Counted from the first letter of the stretch, positions 43,701 through 53,076 are shown. The stretch is 64,000 nt of DNA from Roseofilum capinflatum BLCC-M114 (GCF_030068505.1 NZ_JAQOSO010000084.1:73829-137828); one strand, 5' to 3'. Notes: generated from the sequence alone by a model not told the origin. A program made the numbers and translations.

Positions 43701-43892
43701 TTGCACCCAATCATCCAATTGATATTCTTTGAGGGACGTAGCTACCTGTAAGCGATTATATACTGAGTCTCTCAAGGAATCTCTCGCCCTAACATAGGCA
43801 GCGATCGCCACTACACTAACTGTGACTAAGGACAAGAGCGAAAAAGAAGTCACCAACTGAGACAGGAGACTTTTTCGGAGAAACTTGAGCAT
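40737..43892 (-). CDS. Hybrid histidine kinase with peptidoglycan-binding insert in the sensor domain
   Basis: ATG 43892 follows a GGAGGGAAG site. An N-terminal membrane helix (~12-35) and a second near residue 385 enclose an extracytoplasmic Cache-like sensor. Within it, ~108-165 is a PG_binding_1-like unit (EQLKKLGYYQGAIDGVYGSG, TEAAIAEFQSDQ). Then HAMP, a PAS-like domain, HisKA (STVSHELRTPLTSVLG), HATPase (VINLISNAVKFTEQG, GTGLGLPICKEI), a receiver (VVLDVLMPKLNG, YLTKPI) and a second receiver-like domain with LVITDVNMS that lacks parts of the consensus. It is co-transcribed with adenylate cyclase and response regulator. The cell-wall sensing role is inference. Confidence 0.87.
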   Translation of the reverse strand: MLKFLRKSLLSQLVTSFSLLSLVTVSVVAIAAYVRARDSLRDSVYNRLQVATSLKEYQLDDWVQTQYQDVLLLAKSSTLLNQGQYLLRSSSESSPLTTDSDPKDVVIAQEQLKKLGYYQGAIDGVYGSGTEAAIAEFQSDQNLDPDTPLTLSTLNTLIAYTSISQELAEFAQVKPSLQEISLLTTGGIVALSTNKTKEKTYQPLGTTTTYFTEDQSTTVIPTFYTSPITRESAITFATPILDRSGQRLGVLAVDLDLQGIDDIIRERTGLGETGATYLIGRLGNRNVFISQQETPEEEESENSENSEELTEVNSFGIQQATEGIDGVGLYRNYQGTPVIGAYVWMENQNLALLAEMSQAEAFAPAQRLLKEILQIGLSAALFLLIIIYLISRRITQPILGITETAIQVREGNLKSQAPVLTEDEIGTLAQAFNQMINQLQESKNDLENQVESATQSLQETLANLTSIIDNIADGLLVTNAEGIITQTNQALFKLFDLETGSLLNRNSEDIFGGIFSELGFKVKQNPENIFQSEIDLSENRIGKIVATGVSKTDPQLGQQFLGCVFLVRDITADKEVDRMKTEFISTVSHELRTPLTSVLGFAKLIRKKLEDVLLPKIDITDKKVERAVNQVSTNLDIIVSEGVRLTALINDVLDIAKMEAGKVDWKDEPVAIAQLIERATIATASLFDQNQVELVVDVDENLPSIRGDEDKLMQVVINLISNAVKFTEQGTVTCKAQKQGETVLVQVIDSGIGIAEEDLPKVFEKFKQVGDTLINKPKGTGLGLPICKEIIEHHGGHIWVESQMGVGSTFAFWLPMPESHGDMGWQHLVQKLTHVCTEDSEDQQQQDRVILVVDDDANIRELLSQHLDIEGYEVRQAANGQEAIAQIKQEKPDLVVLDVLMPKLNGFDVAAILKNDPETMQIPILMISADDRSERGYRIGVDQYLTKPISSEQFLQRVQTLLEQKYSSKRVLVLDQQSSNTQMLSHLLQSQGYQMKVMNTEDALFAAHPDLVITDVNMSNSSKLVQTLNFQKGNDQIIVLLLENPPMQNGN

Positions 43893-43944
43893 CAGACTTC
43901 CCTCCAAGAAAAGTTAGGAGCAATGTACCTATGTACCAGGAAAG

Positions 43945-45318
43945 TTACTGCCAATCCTGAAAAATGGTTTTAATCGCTGCGATCGCCCGATCGGTTGCAT
44001 CTTGAGCTGACAAATCCTCAGTCACCATCTCAGTAATCACTTTCCCCCAAACATTCTGGTTTTGCACCTCACTATAAGCCGGATTCAAAGCTTGTGCAAA
44101 GGGACGAGTCCGATAAAATTGTTGAGAAGCAGTTGAAATGTGTGGATCGGTAGAATCTTGCCAAAACGGATCTTCCAACAGTTGAGGCATCACTGGGAAA
44201 AAGCGCCCTTGAGACCCTTGAATATAGAGTTTTAGATTATCCGGTTCAATCAAATAGGATAAGAACTGCTTCGCTTCATTCTTATATCTTGAAGATTCAA
44301 AAATTACTATTTGTTTAATCGAAACTACTGAATCCATTGGATCGCCATTCGGTTTATTGGGCCAAAGAGTTGTGAACAGTTGCTCCTCATACGTGATTTT
44401 ATCTTGTCGTTGCGAGCCAGGGATAGAGAGGGTAGGATTAATGGTCATCAACGTAGAACGACTCAGAAAAGTTACATTATTATCCGCATTTCCCCAGTCG
44501 ATCGCTTCTGGAGGAACATATTGTTGTTGATAAAACTGGGTATAAGCCTCTAGTGCTTGTGTAATTCTCTCACGAACTGAAGCGTTGTCTACTTGCAAGT
44601 CCCCCGCTTGACTGACAATTTCGACATCAAAAGCCGCCAAAAATTGCTCGAACACAAAGAAGGTATCCGAGGCTGAAGCAGACATGGGTAACCCCATACT
44701 ATAAAAATTACTTTGCCCTTGATTTCGTATGGACTCTTGGGCCGATTCCCAAAACTGCCAAAATTCATCCCAATCTTCAGGAATCTCTTCTTCTCCTATA
44801 CCAATGGAAGAGAGCAACGGTTGCCAATAATGGATATGATTCGTGGTTTGAGTGATGGGTGCAGAATAATAGCTCCGTTGTCCCGTTGTTTCGTTTAAGT
44901 ATTTAACCGCATTCAGAATGGTCGGAGTATAGAAGGATTGGGCGGCTTCGATCACATCGGACACATCAGCCAATTGATTATTCCAAGCCAGTTTAGGAAT
45001 AAAGGTTAAATCGGCATCATGACTATACAGAATATCGGGAGGATTACCAGCCGCGATCGCCCGTTCAGCCTCTTGCAGAATATCTCCTTCACTATAAAGG
45101 GTCAGTTCCACCGGTAACCCACTATCTTCCTCCCATTGTTGTACTAACCGACGGATAGCCTCCGTTTCCTCTGGATAAAAGCCCTGACTCCACCAAATCC
45201 GAACACTATCACCCCCACTACTGGTCACTGTCGTCTGAGAATCTGGCCTTTGACCACAGTTTGTCAACGTCAGACCCAGTAAAAATAGAGATAAATTTGT
45301 AAACTGCCGCCGTTTCAT
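43945..45318 (-). CDS. ABC-transporter substrate-binding lipoprotein (sugar type)
   Basis: 457 aa with a lipoprotein signal: MKRRQF, a hydrophobic core, and LTLTNC with Cys21 as lipidation site. The body is a family-1 extracellular solute-binding protein (VRIWWSQGF, AAGNPPDILYSHDADLTFI, and WGKVITEMVTE near the end). No permease or ATPase gene is nearby. It precedes the hybrid kinase by about 50 bp in the same direction, so it may be a sensor partner or an orphan transporter component. Confidence 0.85.
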   Translation of the reverse strand: MKRRQFTNLSLFLLGLTLTNCGQRPDSQTTVTSSGGDSVRIWWSQGFYPEETEAIRRLVQQWEEDSGLPVELTLYSEGDILQEAERAIAAGNPPDILYSHDADLTFIPKLAWNNQLADVSDVIEAAQSFYTPTILNAVKYLNETTGQRSYYSAPITQTTNHIHYWQPLLSSIGIGEEEIPEDWDEFWQFWESAQESIRNQGQSNFYSMGLPMSASASDTFFVFEQFLAAFDVEIVSQAGDLQVDNASVRERITQALEAYTQFYQQQYVPPEAIDWGNADNNVTFLSRSTLMTINPTLSIPGSQRQDKITYEEQLFTTLWPNKPNGDPMDSVVSIKQIVIFESSRYKNEAKQFLSYLIEPDNLKLYIQGSQGRFFPVMPQLLEDPFWQDSTDPHISTASQQFYRTRPFAQALNPAYSEVQNQNVWGKVITEMVTEDLSAQDATDRAIAAIKTIFQDWQ

Positions 45319-45469
45319 AATTTGATTCCAACACTACTCATGCATAGGCAAGATCGATGCCATCATAGCGTATCATGCTCCCTTCAAAACGGCTGATCGT
45401 CTGTCTCTATACAGATTTCTAATTCATTCCTGATTTTAGCTATTCTTTATACTGGTGAAACCCAAATAT

Positions 45470-47524
45470 TTAGTATAAACATTGAGCCGTAATCGATAAG
45501 CGATAAACTGAAGGATTGTTCTCAGGATCAATAATGTAAAATAAATCTTTTTTGGCTGTCTCATCCACTTCCCTCGCTGAAAAGGCCAGACGAAAAAAAT
45601 AGCTGTTGGCAATTCGTTGAGCAGTCACCATACCCAATAAAGCAGCTTCAGCCTTATCAAGAGTGACCTGGATCTGGTGATAGCGATCGCCTAAAATTAC
45701 TTTTCCTTCCGTTACCCCTAAGCCACACATGGAAGAAACCATTGAAGAAACAGTCCGATGGTGATCGAAACACTTATCATCTAACGGAAACCTTTCTAGC
45801 TGGTTTCCACCATTATGAGTGGCAAAACATAAACTGTCTAATTCAAACGCCTGGGGATTTAACATAACATATCCACAGCGTAAATAACCCATAATATCTT
45901 TCGGAAAGTCCAACTCATACCCTAAATCGACTTGATCGGAGGTTATCCCGATACCCACCTGTTTTTGAATCGTCCCTAATTCAGTTTTTATACGACCTGT
46001 TACCCAAATTTTTTGTTCATCCGCATCAAACTGTATCACTGGATTAACCGGTTTTAAATCATCAATACACCGACTTCCAGGAGACTGAAAGATTAGATGA
46101 CCACAAAAATGCTCATCCACCCAATCAATATCATCATAATAACCATGGTGTAACGTGCCACATAACCAATTGGAAGAAACCCTCTTAAACCATAATCGAT
46201 CGATAAATAAACCACGATCGCAATTAAGCCGTAGTTTAATCGTCTCTGTTTCCAAGGTTAACCACCGATTTAGGCGCTCTACCTTTAACTGAGGAGGTAA
46301 AGCACTATGCCAATGTCCAGACTTTAACTGAGGAGTCACAAAAACAATTCCTAGCTCATTTGCTAGGCTTCTTAACCTCTGGTCATAATCGATCAAGCGT
46401 TTAGCAGTAATATGAGTGCGAAAATCGCTACTCCATAGATAACATAACTCCTGCCAAACTGGATCGGTATAACTGACTCGATCTTTGAGATAATTATAAA
46501 TTGACCAACATCGGCTATTAATCTCTAAATCTGTCCCCGTGACTGCCCATCGAGTAATATTATACTTTCTTTGTTTTTTAACGGGAATTGGATCTTCTGA
46601 AGACTCCAAAGATAAATCATGACCTCCTAGAGAGGATGATAATCTCTCTAATACATTGCTGACAGGAATAAACTCAAATCGACCATCTGCTTGTAAGTTC
46701 TTAAATAAATCAGATATTTTTTGCCATTCATCTGCTTGAACTTTGGCTTCAGTTGTGTAGCGACCAGGACGGAAGTTAAACACTTCGGCATCATTGCCAT
46801 ATACCATTAATACTCGGTCTTTCGTTTCCAGATGACTCACTAAATACTCATCCACATATTCATACTTTTCTAATTCGCCATGAATATATTGCTGGAATTT
46901 TTGAAACGCAATAGAATTATTCCAAATAACGGGGATTTTTTCGCCCATCTGACTACAAGCATATTGAGGATAATAACGCCATTCCGGTTTCCATTCTGCA
47001 TGATATCGATAGGGATTATTCCATTCCATAACAATCCCTTGATATCCTGCTCTTAAGTAATGAGAAACTAAACTAGCAGAATACGCTTGTTCGTTCACTA
47101 AGGCTATTTTTGGACAAATTCCTAAGAGTTTCTCATAGACTTTATGCCCCCAGTATAGATTGGCAGTATTCACTTTTTCGGGAACAATAGGGCCAATAAT
47201 TTGGGCATATCCACTGCCAATTAATTCACACTTCCCTTCATGAATTAAACTTCTTAATTGATCGATCCATTGAGGATCGAGTTCAGCCACTACTTCTAGG
47301 GTATAACCGGTCGCTTCAATGGCTACAGGTAGATTCAATTCAGACGCTAATCTGAGAACTGGCCAATAACACCGTTCCAGGACTAGGGGACGCTGCTCTA
47401 TCTCAATTGATGAAAAGGCAATATTGAGATGAAAGAGAACCATCAAGGAGAGACAATGAGAAGATTCTGCTGGATCAGAGGTTAGAGGGTTTGTAGGCGA
47501 TCGCTTCGAGGGTTCGGAAACCAT
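45470..47524 (-). CDS. GH57-like glycoside hydrolase/deacetylase-fold protein
   Basis: 684 aa. Residues ~28-330 resemble the GH57 catalytic barrel: MVLFHLNIAFSSIE, PVAIEATGYTLEVV, GKCELIGSGYAQIIGPIVP, ALVNEQAYSASLV (possible nucleophile Glu) and VLMVYGNDAEVFNFRPGR. The C-terminal half is a beta-rich region with no family I recognise. ATG 47524 gives a polar 27-residue lead; ATG 47443 (MVLFHL) is an alternative start. Family members act on alpha-glucans or transfer glucan branches. Substrate unknown. No signal peptide. Confidence 0.75.
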   Translation of the reverse strand: MVSEPSKRSPTNPLTSDPAESSHCLSLMVLFHLNIAFSSIEIEQRPLVLERCYWPVLRLASELNLPVAIEATGYTLEVVAELDPQWIDQLRSLIHEGKCELIGSGYAQIIGPIVPEKVNTANLYWGHKVYEKLLGICPKIALVNEQAYSASLVSHYLRAGYQGIVMEWNNPYRYHAEWKPEWRYYPQYACSQMGEKIPVIWNNSIAFQKFQQYIHGELEKYEYVDEYLVSHLETKDRVLMVYGNDAEVFNFRPGRYTTEAKVQADEWQKISDLFKNLQADGRFEFIPVSNVLERLSSSLGGHDLSLESSEDPIPVKKQRKYNITRWAVTGTDLEINSRCWSIYNYLKDRVSYTDPVWQELCYLWSSDFRTHITAKRLIDYDQRLRSLANELGIVFVTPQLKSGHWHSALPPQLKVERLNRWLTLETETIKLRLNCDRGLFIDRLWFKRVSSNWLCGTLHHGYYDDIDWVDEHFCGHLIFQSPGSRCIDDLKPVNPVIQFDADEQKIWVTGRIKTELGTIQKQVGIGITSDQVDLGYELDFPKDIMGYLRCGYVMLNPQAFELDSLCFATHNGGNQLERFPLDDKCFDHHRTVSSMVSSMCGLGVTEGKVILGDRYHQIQVTLDKAEAALLGMVTAQRIANSYFFRLAFSAREVDETAKKDLFYIIDPENNPSVYRLSITAQCLY

Positions 47525-47709
47525 GGTTTTTTCTATACAGAAAATCAGGGAAAATTGGCTAATGAGAAAGAGTTAAACAGGGTCCCCTCCTATCATGCAG
47601 TTTCTTGTTGCTATTATAGCTGAATTATACGATTGATTTCAGAAGAATTCCGGAAATTTTGTATCTTTGGTGCTATCTTAAACCAGATAACCTTCAGTCC
47701 TCAACGTTT

Positions 47710-48729
47710 ATGACTCAAGTTTCTATCTTTCGGTTAGGGATTATCGGATTAGGTAAGGTCACCGAGTATTATTGGCCGGCCTTAGATCGGGTAGAAGGTT
47801 TGACGGTGGTTGGAGTTAGCGATCGCGATCGCCAGAAAGTCGATACCTGGAATCATCATTATCCCAATACTCCTGCCTTTACTCATCTTCACGACCTGTA
47901 CGAGCAAGTCAATCCTGATGCTGTCATCATTGCCACCAGTTCCCCCAGTCACTATACCGTAGCCCAAGAAGCCCTCTCCTGGGGGAAACCCATTCTCTTA
48001 GAAAAACCCGCCACCTCGTCCCGAACTGAGTGGGAAACCTTAATTAAGCAAGCCTCCCAAGCTCAGGTTCCCCTGGCGATCGCGTTTCATGCTGCTTTTG
48101 GCGCTGAGGTCTTATGGTTTCTAGAACATCAACCCGAATTAGAGACAACTTACGGCCCCATAACGGGATTTTTTGCCCATTTTTATGATCCCTATTGGGT
48201 CGAGGGAACCTTAAAACCTCATGCCCATAGTCTGATTTCGAGTTGGATGGATTCCGGAGTCAATGCCTTAAGCGTAATCAGCAAACTGGTTCGCGCTTTA
48301 GAACCAACCGAATCCTATTTTACTCCAAATTTAACTCCCTTTAATGAAGTGATTCATAGTCAGGTCGGATTTAAATTTTCTACAGCAGAAAATAATTGTG
48401 CGGGTCGAGGATGGATCGAAACCCATTGGGGGTTAGGAATAAAAAGTAAAACCACTCACTTACAATTTGCCCAAACCGGTCATCAACTGCTTTTAGACCA
48501 CGATCGCCAAAGACTGATCTTAACCGATCCTCAAGGAGCGTCCAGTATTCTGGCTGATTGTGCCACCGAACACCCCCGCATGGTCACCCATTATCAAGGA
48601 GTTTTTGAGGACTTTTATCACCATTTACAACAAGGAACCGATAATTTAGAGTTTGCCCAAACTGTACATCATTTATTATATTCAGCTTACGAAGCTCCCC
48701 ACAATATTCAATTGAAACAGCAAATCTAA
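47710..48729 (+). CDS. Gfo/Idh/MocA-family oxidoreductase
   Basis: 339 aa from ATG 47710 (an in-frame start at 47659 would add 17 unlikely residues). Rossmann motif LGIIGLGKVTEYYWPAL, then VVGVSDRDRQK, and PDAVIIATSSPSHYTVAQEA with EKPATSSRTEW (the EKP motif of the family). It should be an NAD(P)-dependent sugar or cyclitol dehydrogenase; substrate unknown. Its TAA overlaps the TAG of the convergent transporter gene by three bases. Confidence 0.85.
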   Translation: MTQVSIFRLGIIGLGKVTEYYWPALDRVEGLTVVGVSDRDRQKVDTWNHHYPNTPAFTHLHDLYEQVNPDAVIIATSSPSHYTVAQEALSWGKPILLEKPATSSRTEWETLIKQASQAQVPLAIAFHAAFGAEVLWFLEHQPELETTYGPITGFFAHFYDPYWVEGTLKPHAHSLISSWMDSGVNALSVISKLVRALEPTESYFTPNLTPFNEVIHSQVGFKFSTAENNCAGRGWIETHWGLGIKSKTTHLQFAQTGHQLLLDHDRQRLILTDPQGASSILADCATEHPRMVTHYQGVFEDFYHHLQQGTDNLEFAQTVHHLLYSAYEAPHNIQLKQQI

Positions 48730-49754
48730 GCGCCAAATAACCATACCCAAATGGGCAAAGTACATAACAAGACAATCGAGCCAAGGGCTAAACTGGTTAC
48801 GGCTAGATCCTGGTCTAGATGGTAGGCTTGGGCAATCACCAAAGTCGCAAAGGAAGGAGGCATTGACATTTGTAGCACCATCACTAATCGGGGAGGGCCA
48901 TCGATACCAAAAAACATTAATCCTGTTCCTACTACCAGGGGAACCAAGAGCATTTTAATTAATAAACAAGTCGAAGCTTTTTTGAGCTTGCCTAGGGTTT
49001 TGAGTTCACTGAGCTTAATGCCAATTAACACCAAAGAAATCCGCACAACTGTCCAAGCGGCATTATATAAGGTGGTTTCGACAGTATCCGGAAGGGGAAC
49101 ATAGCGAAATCCTAAACCGAATAAAAGGCTCCAAAATGCCGGATTATTGCGGGTGGCTTTGAAGGTTCTTTGCAGAACCGATTCTTCCTGCTTATCGCTA
49201 CTGCCAAAATGGGATGCAAGGGCAACGCCAACCACATAAACAGCGATCGCCGATCCGAGCAGATCGTAAAATAAAGCCCAGCCAAAATAGTCTTCTCCCA
49301 CCAACCCCAAAACACAAGGAAATCCCAGGTAACCCGTATTGCCACACATCATCGCCAGCATAAAGCTGCCTTGGGTGGGTTGACTCCATTTACTCTCGCT
49401 TGCCGGTACATTTTGAGGCCCTTCTAGGGCTGGATTTAAGCCCCGTGCAATGGATCGCAACCGTTCATCACTCACCCCCAGATCGATCCAAGTCCAGGCA
49501 AAGGCTGCCCCCACCGCGATCGCGATCCAAGCCGTTAACGGTGCAATCCAAATGCCCCCCGAAAGATCCGTTTTCCGCAGAAACGCCACAATACTAATGG
49601 GCACGCCAAACATAAATAAGGTTTTCCCTAAATAAGCACTAATATTCTTGGGTAAAAGTGTACCAATCAGAAATTTGCTGATACTCCATCCCAGTAGCGT
49701 CCAGCCAATTAAAGGAATATAGAGCTTGATTAAGTTTTCAACTAAGGGACTCAT
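48726..49754 (-). CDS. AEC-family (auxin-efflux-carrier-like) permease
   Basis: 342-aa membrane protein with about ten hydrophobic segments. It has the family's CGNTGYLGFPCVLGL motif in the middle and MPPSFATLVIAQAYHLD near the end. AEC permeases move small organic anions or related metabolites. It is divergent from the GNAT gene, with only 14 bp between the nominal starts. Confidence 0.85.
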   Translation of the reverse strand: MSPLVENLIKLYIPLIGWTLLGWSISKFLIGTLLPKNISAYLGKTLFMFGVPISIVAFLRKTDLSGGIWIAPLTAWIAIAVGAAFAWTWIDLGVSDERLRSIARGLNPALEGPQNVPASESKWSQPTQGSFMLAMMCGNTGYLGFPCVLGLVGEDYFGWALFYDLLGSAIAVYVVGVALASHFGSSDKQEESVLQRTFKATRNNPAFWSLLFGLGFRYVPLPDTVETTLYNAAWTVVRISLVLIGIKLSELKTLGKLKKASTCLLIKMLLVPLVVGTGLMFFGIDGPPRLVMVLQMSMPPSFATLVIAQAYHLDQDLAVTSLALGSIVLLCTLPIWVWLFGA

Positions 49755-49768
49755 GATCGCTTAAAATT

Positions 49769-50281
49769 TTGGTGAACATATCAATCTATACAGCCGTGAG
49801 ACAGCTTTACCGTAATTATTTAATTCGAGATTGGCAACCGAGCGATCGCCAAGATGTTGCCACTCTCATCAGCTCTGTTTTAGCCGAATATGGTCTCGCT
49901 TGGGAACCCCAAGGAACAGATCGCGATGCTCTAGAAGTCGAAAGCGCCTATCTACAAACCGGGGGAGAATTTTGGGTGATTGAATCAAATCAACAACTCG
50001 TCGGTACAGCAGCCTATCATCCCATCTCCAAAGGGCACAAAGCCGTAGAAATTCGCAAAATGTATCTTTTGCCCTCCGTGCGCGGACAAGGACTCGGCTC
50101 TTTTCTCCTGCAAACCTTAGAATCCAGGATTCAAGCTCAAGGTTATGAACAAATTTGGGTCGAAACCGCCTCCATTCTCCAAGAAGCCATTTGGCTCTAC
50201 GAACGCCGGGGATATGAACAAGCCACCGGAGTCCAAACCCCTCGCTGCGATCGGCTCTACATCAAAACCCTCTTGAACTAA
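49769..50281 (+). CDS. GNAT-family N-acetyltransferase
   Basis: 170 aa. The acetyl-CoA site is seen in KMYLLPSVRGQGLGSFLL (R/QxxGxG/A) and the C-terminal part in WLYERRGYEQ. Substrate unknown. The frame opens at TTG 49769; GTG 49772 or GTG 49796 could be the true start, and none has a clear Shine-Dalgarno. Confidence 0.82.
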   Translation: MVNISIYTAVRQLYRNYLIRDWQPSDRQDVATLISSVLAEYGLAWEPQGTDRDALEVESAYLQTGGEFWVIESNQQLVGTAAYHPISKGHKAVEIRKMYLLPSVRGQGLGSFLLQTLESRIQAQGYEQIWVETASILQEAIWLYERRGYEQATGVQTPRCDRLYIKTLLN

Positions 50282-50349
50282 CTTAACATTCTCCCAGTCC
50301 CCCATCCGGCACAATAAAAACCTGTACCCACCCTCTTAAACTTCTTTCA

Positions 50350-51267
50350 ATGACCACAGCCGGACTCACTTCTACCCTTATTAACAGCATTCTCTCCATT
50401 AAACCCCTCGCCACCTTCGCCAAACACCAAGCCCGGCAAATGATCATTAAACGCGCCGAAAAAATCGGCGTACCTTGGCGAGCAGAAGTCCAAACCCTGC
50501 AAACCCTTGATTGGACTCCCCGACTGCAAACCATCCAAAACCCCAACATCAGCTACCCCGACTATTACCTGCAACCCTTCCATGCTTACGACAAAGGAAA
50601 TCTCAGTTGGGAAGCCGCATTAGAAGTCGAAGTTGCCGCTAAAGCCGTTCATGCCCAACTCTGGAAAGATGCTGGAGCAAAAGGAGACGAGCGCTTACGC
50701 CAAACCTATCATCAAATTCTGCTAGAACAGATCACCCCTGCACCCCAAGATATCCTCGATGTGGGCTGTAGCATTGGCATGAGTACCTTTGCCCTCCAAG
50801 ACATCTATCCCAACGCCACCATCACCGGACTCGATTTATCCCCCTACTTCCTTGCCGTAGCTGGATATCGAGCCGAACAGAGACAGAACCAGCAAAAAAC
50901 GCCCAACCGTTGGATTCATGCCCGCGCAGAAGAAACCGGACTGCCTGACACTTCCTTCGATCTGGTTTCCCTCTTTCTAATTTGCCATGAATTACCCCAA
51001 GCAGCCACCCAGCAAATTTTCCGCGAAGCTCGGCGGCTGTTACGTCCCCAGGGTCATCTGGCGATTATGGATATGAATCCCCAATCCGAAGTGTATCAAA
51101 CCATGCCACCCTATGTGTTTACCCTCCTCAAAAGCACGGAACCTTGTATGGATGAATATTTCACTTTAGATATTTCTCAAGCCTTAATCGATGCCGGGTT
51201 TCAGACTCCCACTATTCAACCCAACACCATCCGCCATCGCACCATTATCACCCAATGTGCAGAATAA
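50350..51267 (+). CDS. Class I SAM-dependent methyltransferase
   Basis: 305 aa. SAM-binding motif I is DILDVGCSIGMSTFALQ, followed by ATITGLDLSPYFLAVAG, FDLVSLFLICHELP and RRLLRPQGHLAIMDMNP (post-II). An N-terminal ~110 residues of helices precede the Rossmann core. The acceptor is unknown. It is the second gene of a short plus-strand run (GNAT, methyltransferase, CDF). Confidence 0.85.
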   Translation: MTTAGLTSTLINSILSIKPLATFAKHQARQMIIKRAEKIGVPWRAEVQTLQTLDWTPRLQTIQNPNISYPDYYLQPFHAYDKGNLSWEAALEVEVAAKAVHAQLWKDAGAKGDERLRQTYHQILLEQITPAPQDILDVGCSIGMSTFALQDIYPNATITGLDLSPYFLAVAGYRAEQRQNQQKTPNRWIHARAEETGLPDTSFDLVSLFLICHELPQAATQQIFREARRLLRPQGHLAIMDMNPQSEVYQTMPPYVFTLLKSTEPCMDEYFTLDISQALIDAGFQTPTIQPNTIRHRTIITQCAE

Positions 51268-51313
51268 GAGATCTATAATTAAGACCCTAGGTAAACCCAG
51301 AAGATTTTTGAGT

Positions 51314-52255
51314 ATGTCCAACAGCCATATTTTTGAAGAAAAAGCGATTAAGTTAGGGATGATCGGAACTCTAGGTATGGCAGTCCTGGGGTTTGGATTC
51401 TCTATTCTAACCCAGTCAGAAGCCATTCTTCTGGATGGTTTATTTTCATTAATCAACTTTATTGTCACCTTTTTGTCCTTGCATGTTTCCCGTTTAATTC
51501 GGCGACCGGATGACCAATATTATCCCTTTGGGTATGCCATTTTTGAACCCATTTTTAACATGAGTAAGGGATTACTCATGTTGGTAATTTGTATCTTTGC
51601 TCTGGTTTCCGCCATAAGTGCGATTGTGGATGGGGGATATCCCGTATCTGCTGGCATAGCCATTTGGTATGCTTTAATTGCAGCAACCGGCTGTATGGCG
51701 ATCGCCGTTATTCAACGCAAGCTTGCCCAAAAAAGTGGCTCTCCCTTATTGGAAGTGGATGCGAAAAGCTGGTTTATCGATGGCTTACTCAGTGGAGCCG
51801 TCGCTTTAGGGTTTATTATCGTCATGTTTGTGCAAAAAACGCCCCTGGCTCCATTTACTCCCTATGCTGACCCCACCTTGGTGATTATCCTGGTTCTAGC
51901 AGCAGGTTCTATGCCCATAGGTATCATTAAATCCAATTGGTATCAAGTCGTGGGTAGAGTCGATGAGAGCAATCTTCAGGCTCAAGTTCTCAGGTTAGTC
52001 AATCCCATTTTAGAAACAGAATCAATCACAAACTATCATATCCGTCAAGGTTGTTTGGGGCGATTAGTTTATGTACAATTCTATTTCGTTTTTCCCTCAA
52101 CTCAAGAACTTCATTTAATGGAACAAGATCGTCTTCGCACTCTCCTTTATAATACATTGAGGGCAGAGTTTCCTTATCTTGCTGCCGATTTTATTTTTAC
52201 CACAGATCCAATTTGGCTCAGACGGGCTATTACACCAGACGATCGTCAGTATTAA
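51314..52255 (+). CDS. Cation-diffusion-facilitator transporter
   Basis: 313 aa from ATG 51314; the longer frame from 51191 overlaps the methyltransferase and is unlikely. It has six hydrophobic segments, with the family motif SEAILLDGLFSLINFI in TM2 and a matching LLEVDAKSWFIDGLLSGA in TM5. The metal Asp residues are present in both. It exports divalent cations in exchange for protons; specificity unknown. The cytoplasmic C-terminal domain is present. Confidence 0.85.
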   Translation: MSNSHIFEEKAIKLGMIGTLGMAVLGFGFSILTQSEAILLDGLFSLINFIVTFLSLHVSRLIRRPDDQYYPFGYAIFEPIFNMSKGLLMLVICIFALVSAISAIVDGGYPVSAGIAIWYALIAATGCMAIAVIQRKLAQKSGSPLLEVDAKSWFIDGLLSGAVALGFIIVMFVQKTPLAPFTPYADPTLVIILVLAAGSMPIGIIKSNWYQVVGRVDESNLQAQVLRLVNPILETESITNYHIRQGCLGRLVYVQFYFVFPSTQELHLMEQDRLRTLLYNTLRAEFPYLAADFIFTTDPIWLRRAITPDDRQY

Positions 52256-52530
52256 ACCTATATTGGTTTAGAAAGTCTGATTGAGCCAGTCATTTGTCTA
52301 TTAAGCATCATTGTTTCTTTAACAATACCTTCGCCAAAACCAAAAATGCCTTGATTCATAGGTTGGGTTGAGGAACGAAACCCAACAAACCTGATTCTTT
52401 CGTTAGCGATAAAACTCCGTTTTCGGCTGTCGCCGACATGAAACGCTTCGCGATCGCGGGCTGTAACAACGGAAATTCGTTAGAATTTCCAAGAGTGACA
52501 GAAGAGGGCTATTCCCCATTCCCCATTCCC
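52256..52530. other. Intergenic region with two inverted repeats
   Basis: Between convergent CDF and accB genes. GTTGGGTT...AAACCCAAC at 52362-52386 is a common cyanobacterial dispersed repeat. GGAAATTC-GTTA-GAATTTCC at 52471-52490 is a perfect 8-bp hairpin. CCCCATTCCCCATTCCC lies close to the accB stop. No gene seen. Confidence 0.6.
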
Positions 52531-53019
52531 TTAACTCGCTTTCACTCGCATCAACACCTGTCCAAACTCAACCGGTTGGGCATTTTCCACCAAAATTTCC
52601 ACCACCTCTCCAGAAACTTCCGCCTCCAGCTCATTCATCAACTTCATCGCCTCAATAATACACACCGTATCCCCCACCCGAATGCGAGCGCCCACCTCTG
52701 TAAATGGCGGCTCATCCGGAGCTGGAGCGCGATAGAACGTACCCACCATCGGCGACTTAATCTCTTCTAACTTTTGCTCTAGAGGAGGAGGAGACGGTTC
52801 ACTCGCTGGAGAAACGACTGGAGCCTGTTCTGTAGGGGGAGGAACTGGAGTTTGGACGACTGGGGGAGAGACTGCAACCTGAGATACACTCTGTAGAGTT
52901 CCCGTTTCTCCCTTACGAACCGTCAACTCAAAGGTATCACTCTTTAAGGTCAATTCAGCAATATCTGTTTGACCTAAAGTAGTAATTAATTCACGCAGTT
53001 CGTCAAAGTTCAAATTCAC
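52531..53019 (-). CDS. accB: Biotin carboxyl carrier protein of acetyl-CoA carboxylase
   Basis: 162 aa. The N-terminal ~35 residues are helical ([19 protein letters not shown]), then a Pro-rich linker, then a biotinyl domain with [17 protein letters not shown] and the biotinylation motif EAMKLMNE. It carries the carboxyl group for malonyl-CoA synthesis, also the extender supply for the PKS cluster. It follows efp by 57 bp, a usual cyanobacterial pairing. Confidence 0.95.
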   Translation of the reverse strand: MNLNFDELRELITTLGQTDIAELTLKSDTFELTVRKGETGTLQSVSQVAVSPPVVQTPVPPPTEQAPVVSPASEPSPPPLEQKLEEIKSPMVGTFYRAPAPDEPPFTEVGARIRVGDTVCIIEAMKLMNELEAEVSGEVVEILVENAQPVEFGQVLMRVKAS

Positions 53020-53076
53020 AGTTTCTTCACCCTTTCTCTAGATGTTTAGAATATAATATGGCAACCACAAAGGCGA

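Noticed and set aside
51191-51313. Extended start of the cation transporter inside the methyltransferase gene
   Set aside because: The extra residues are not membrane-like, and ATG 51314 gives the normal family length.
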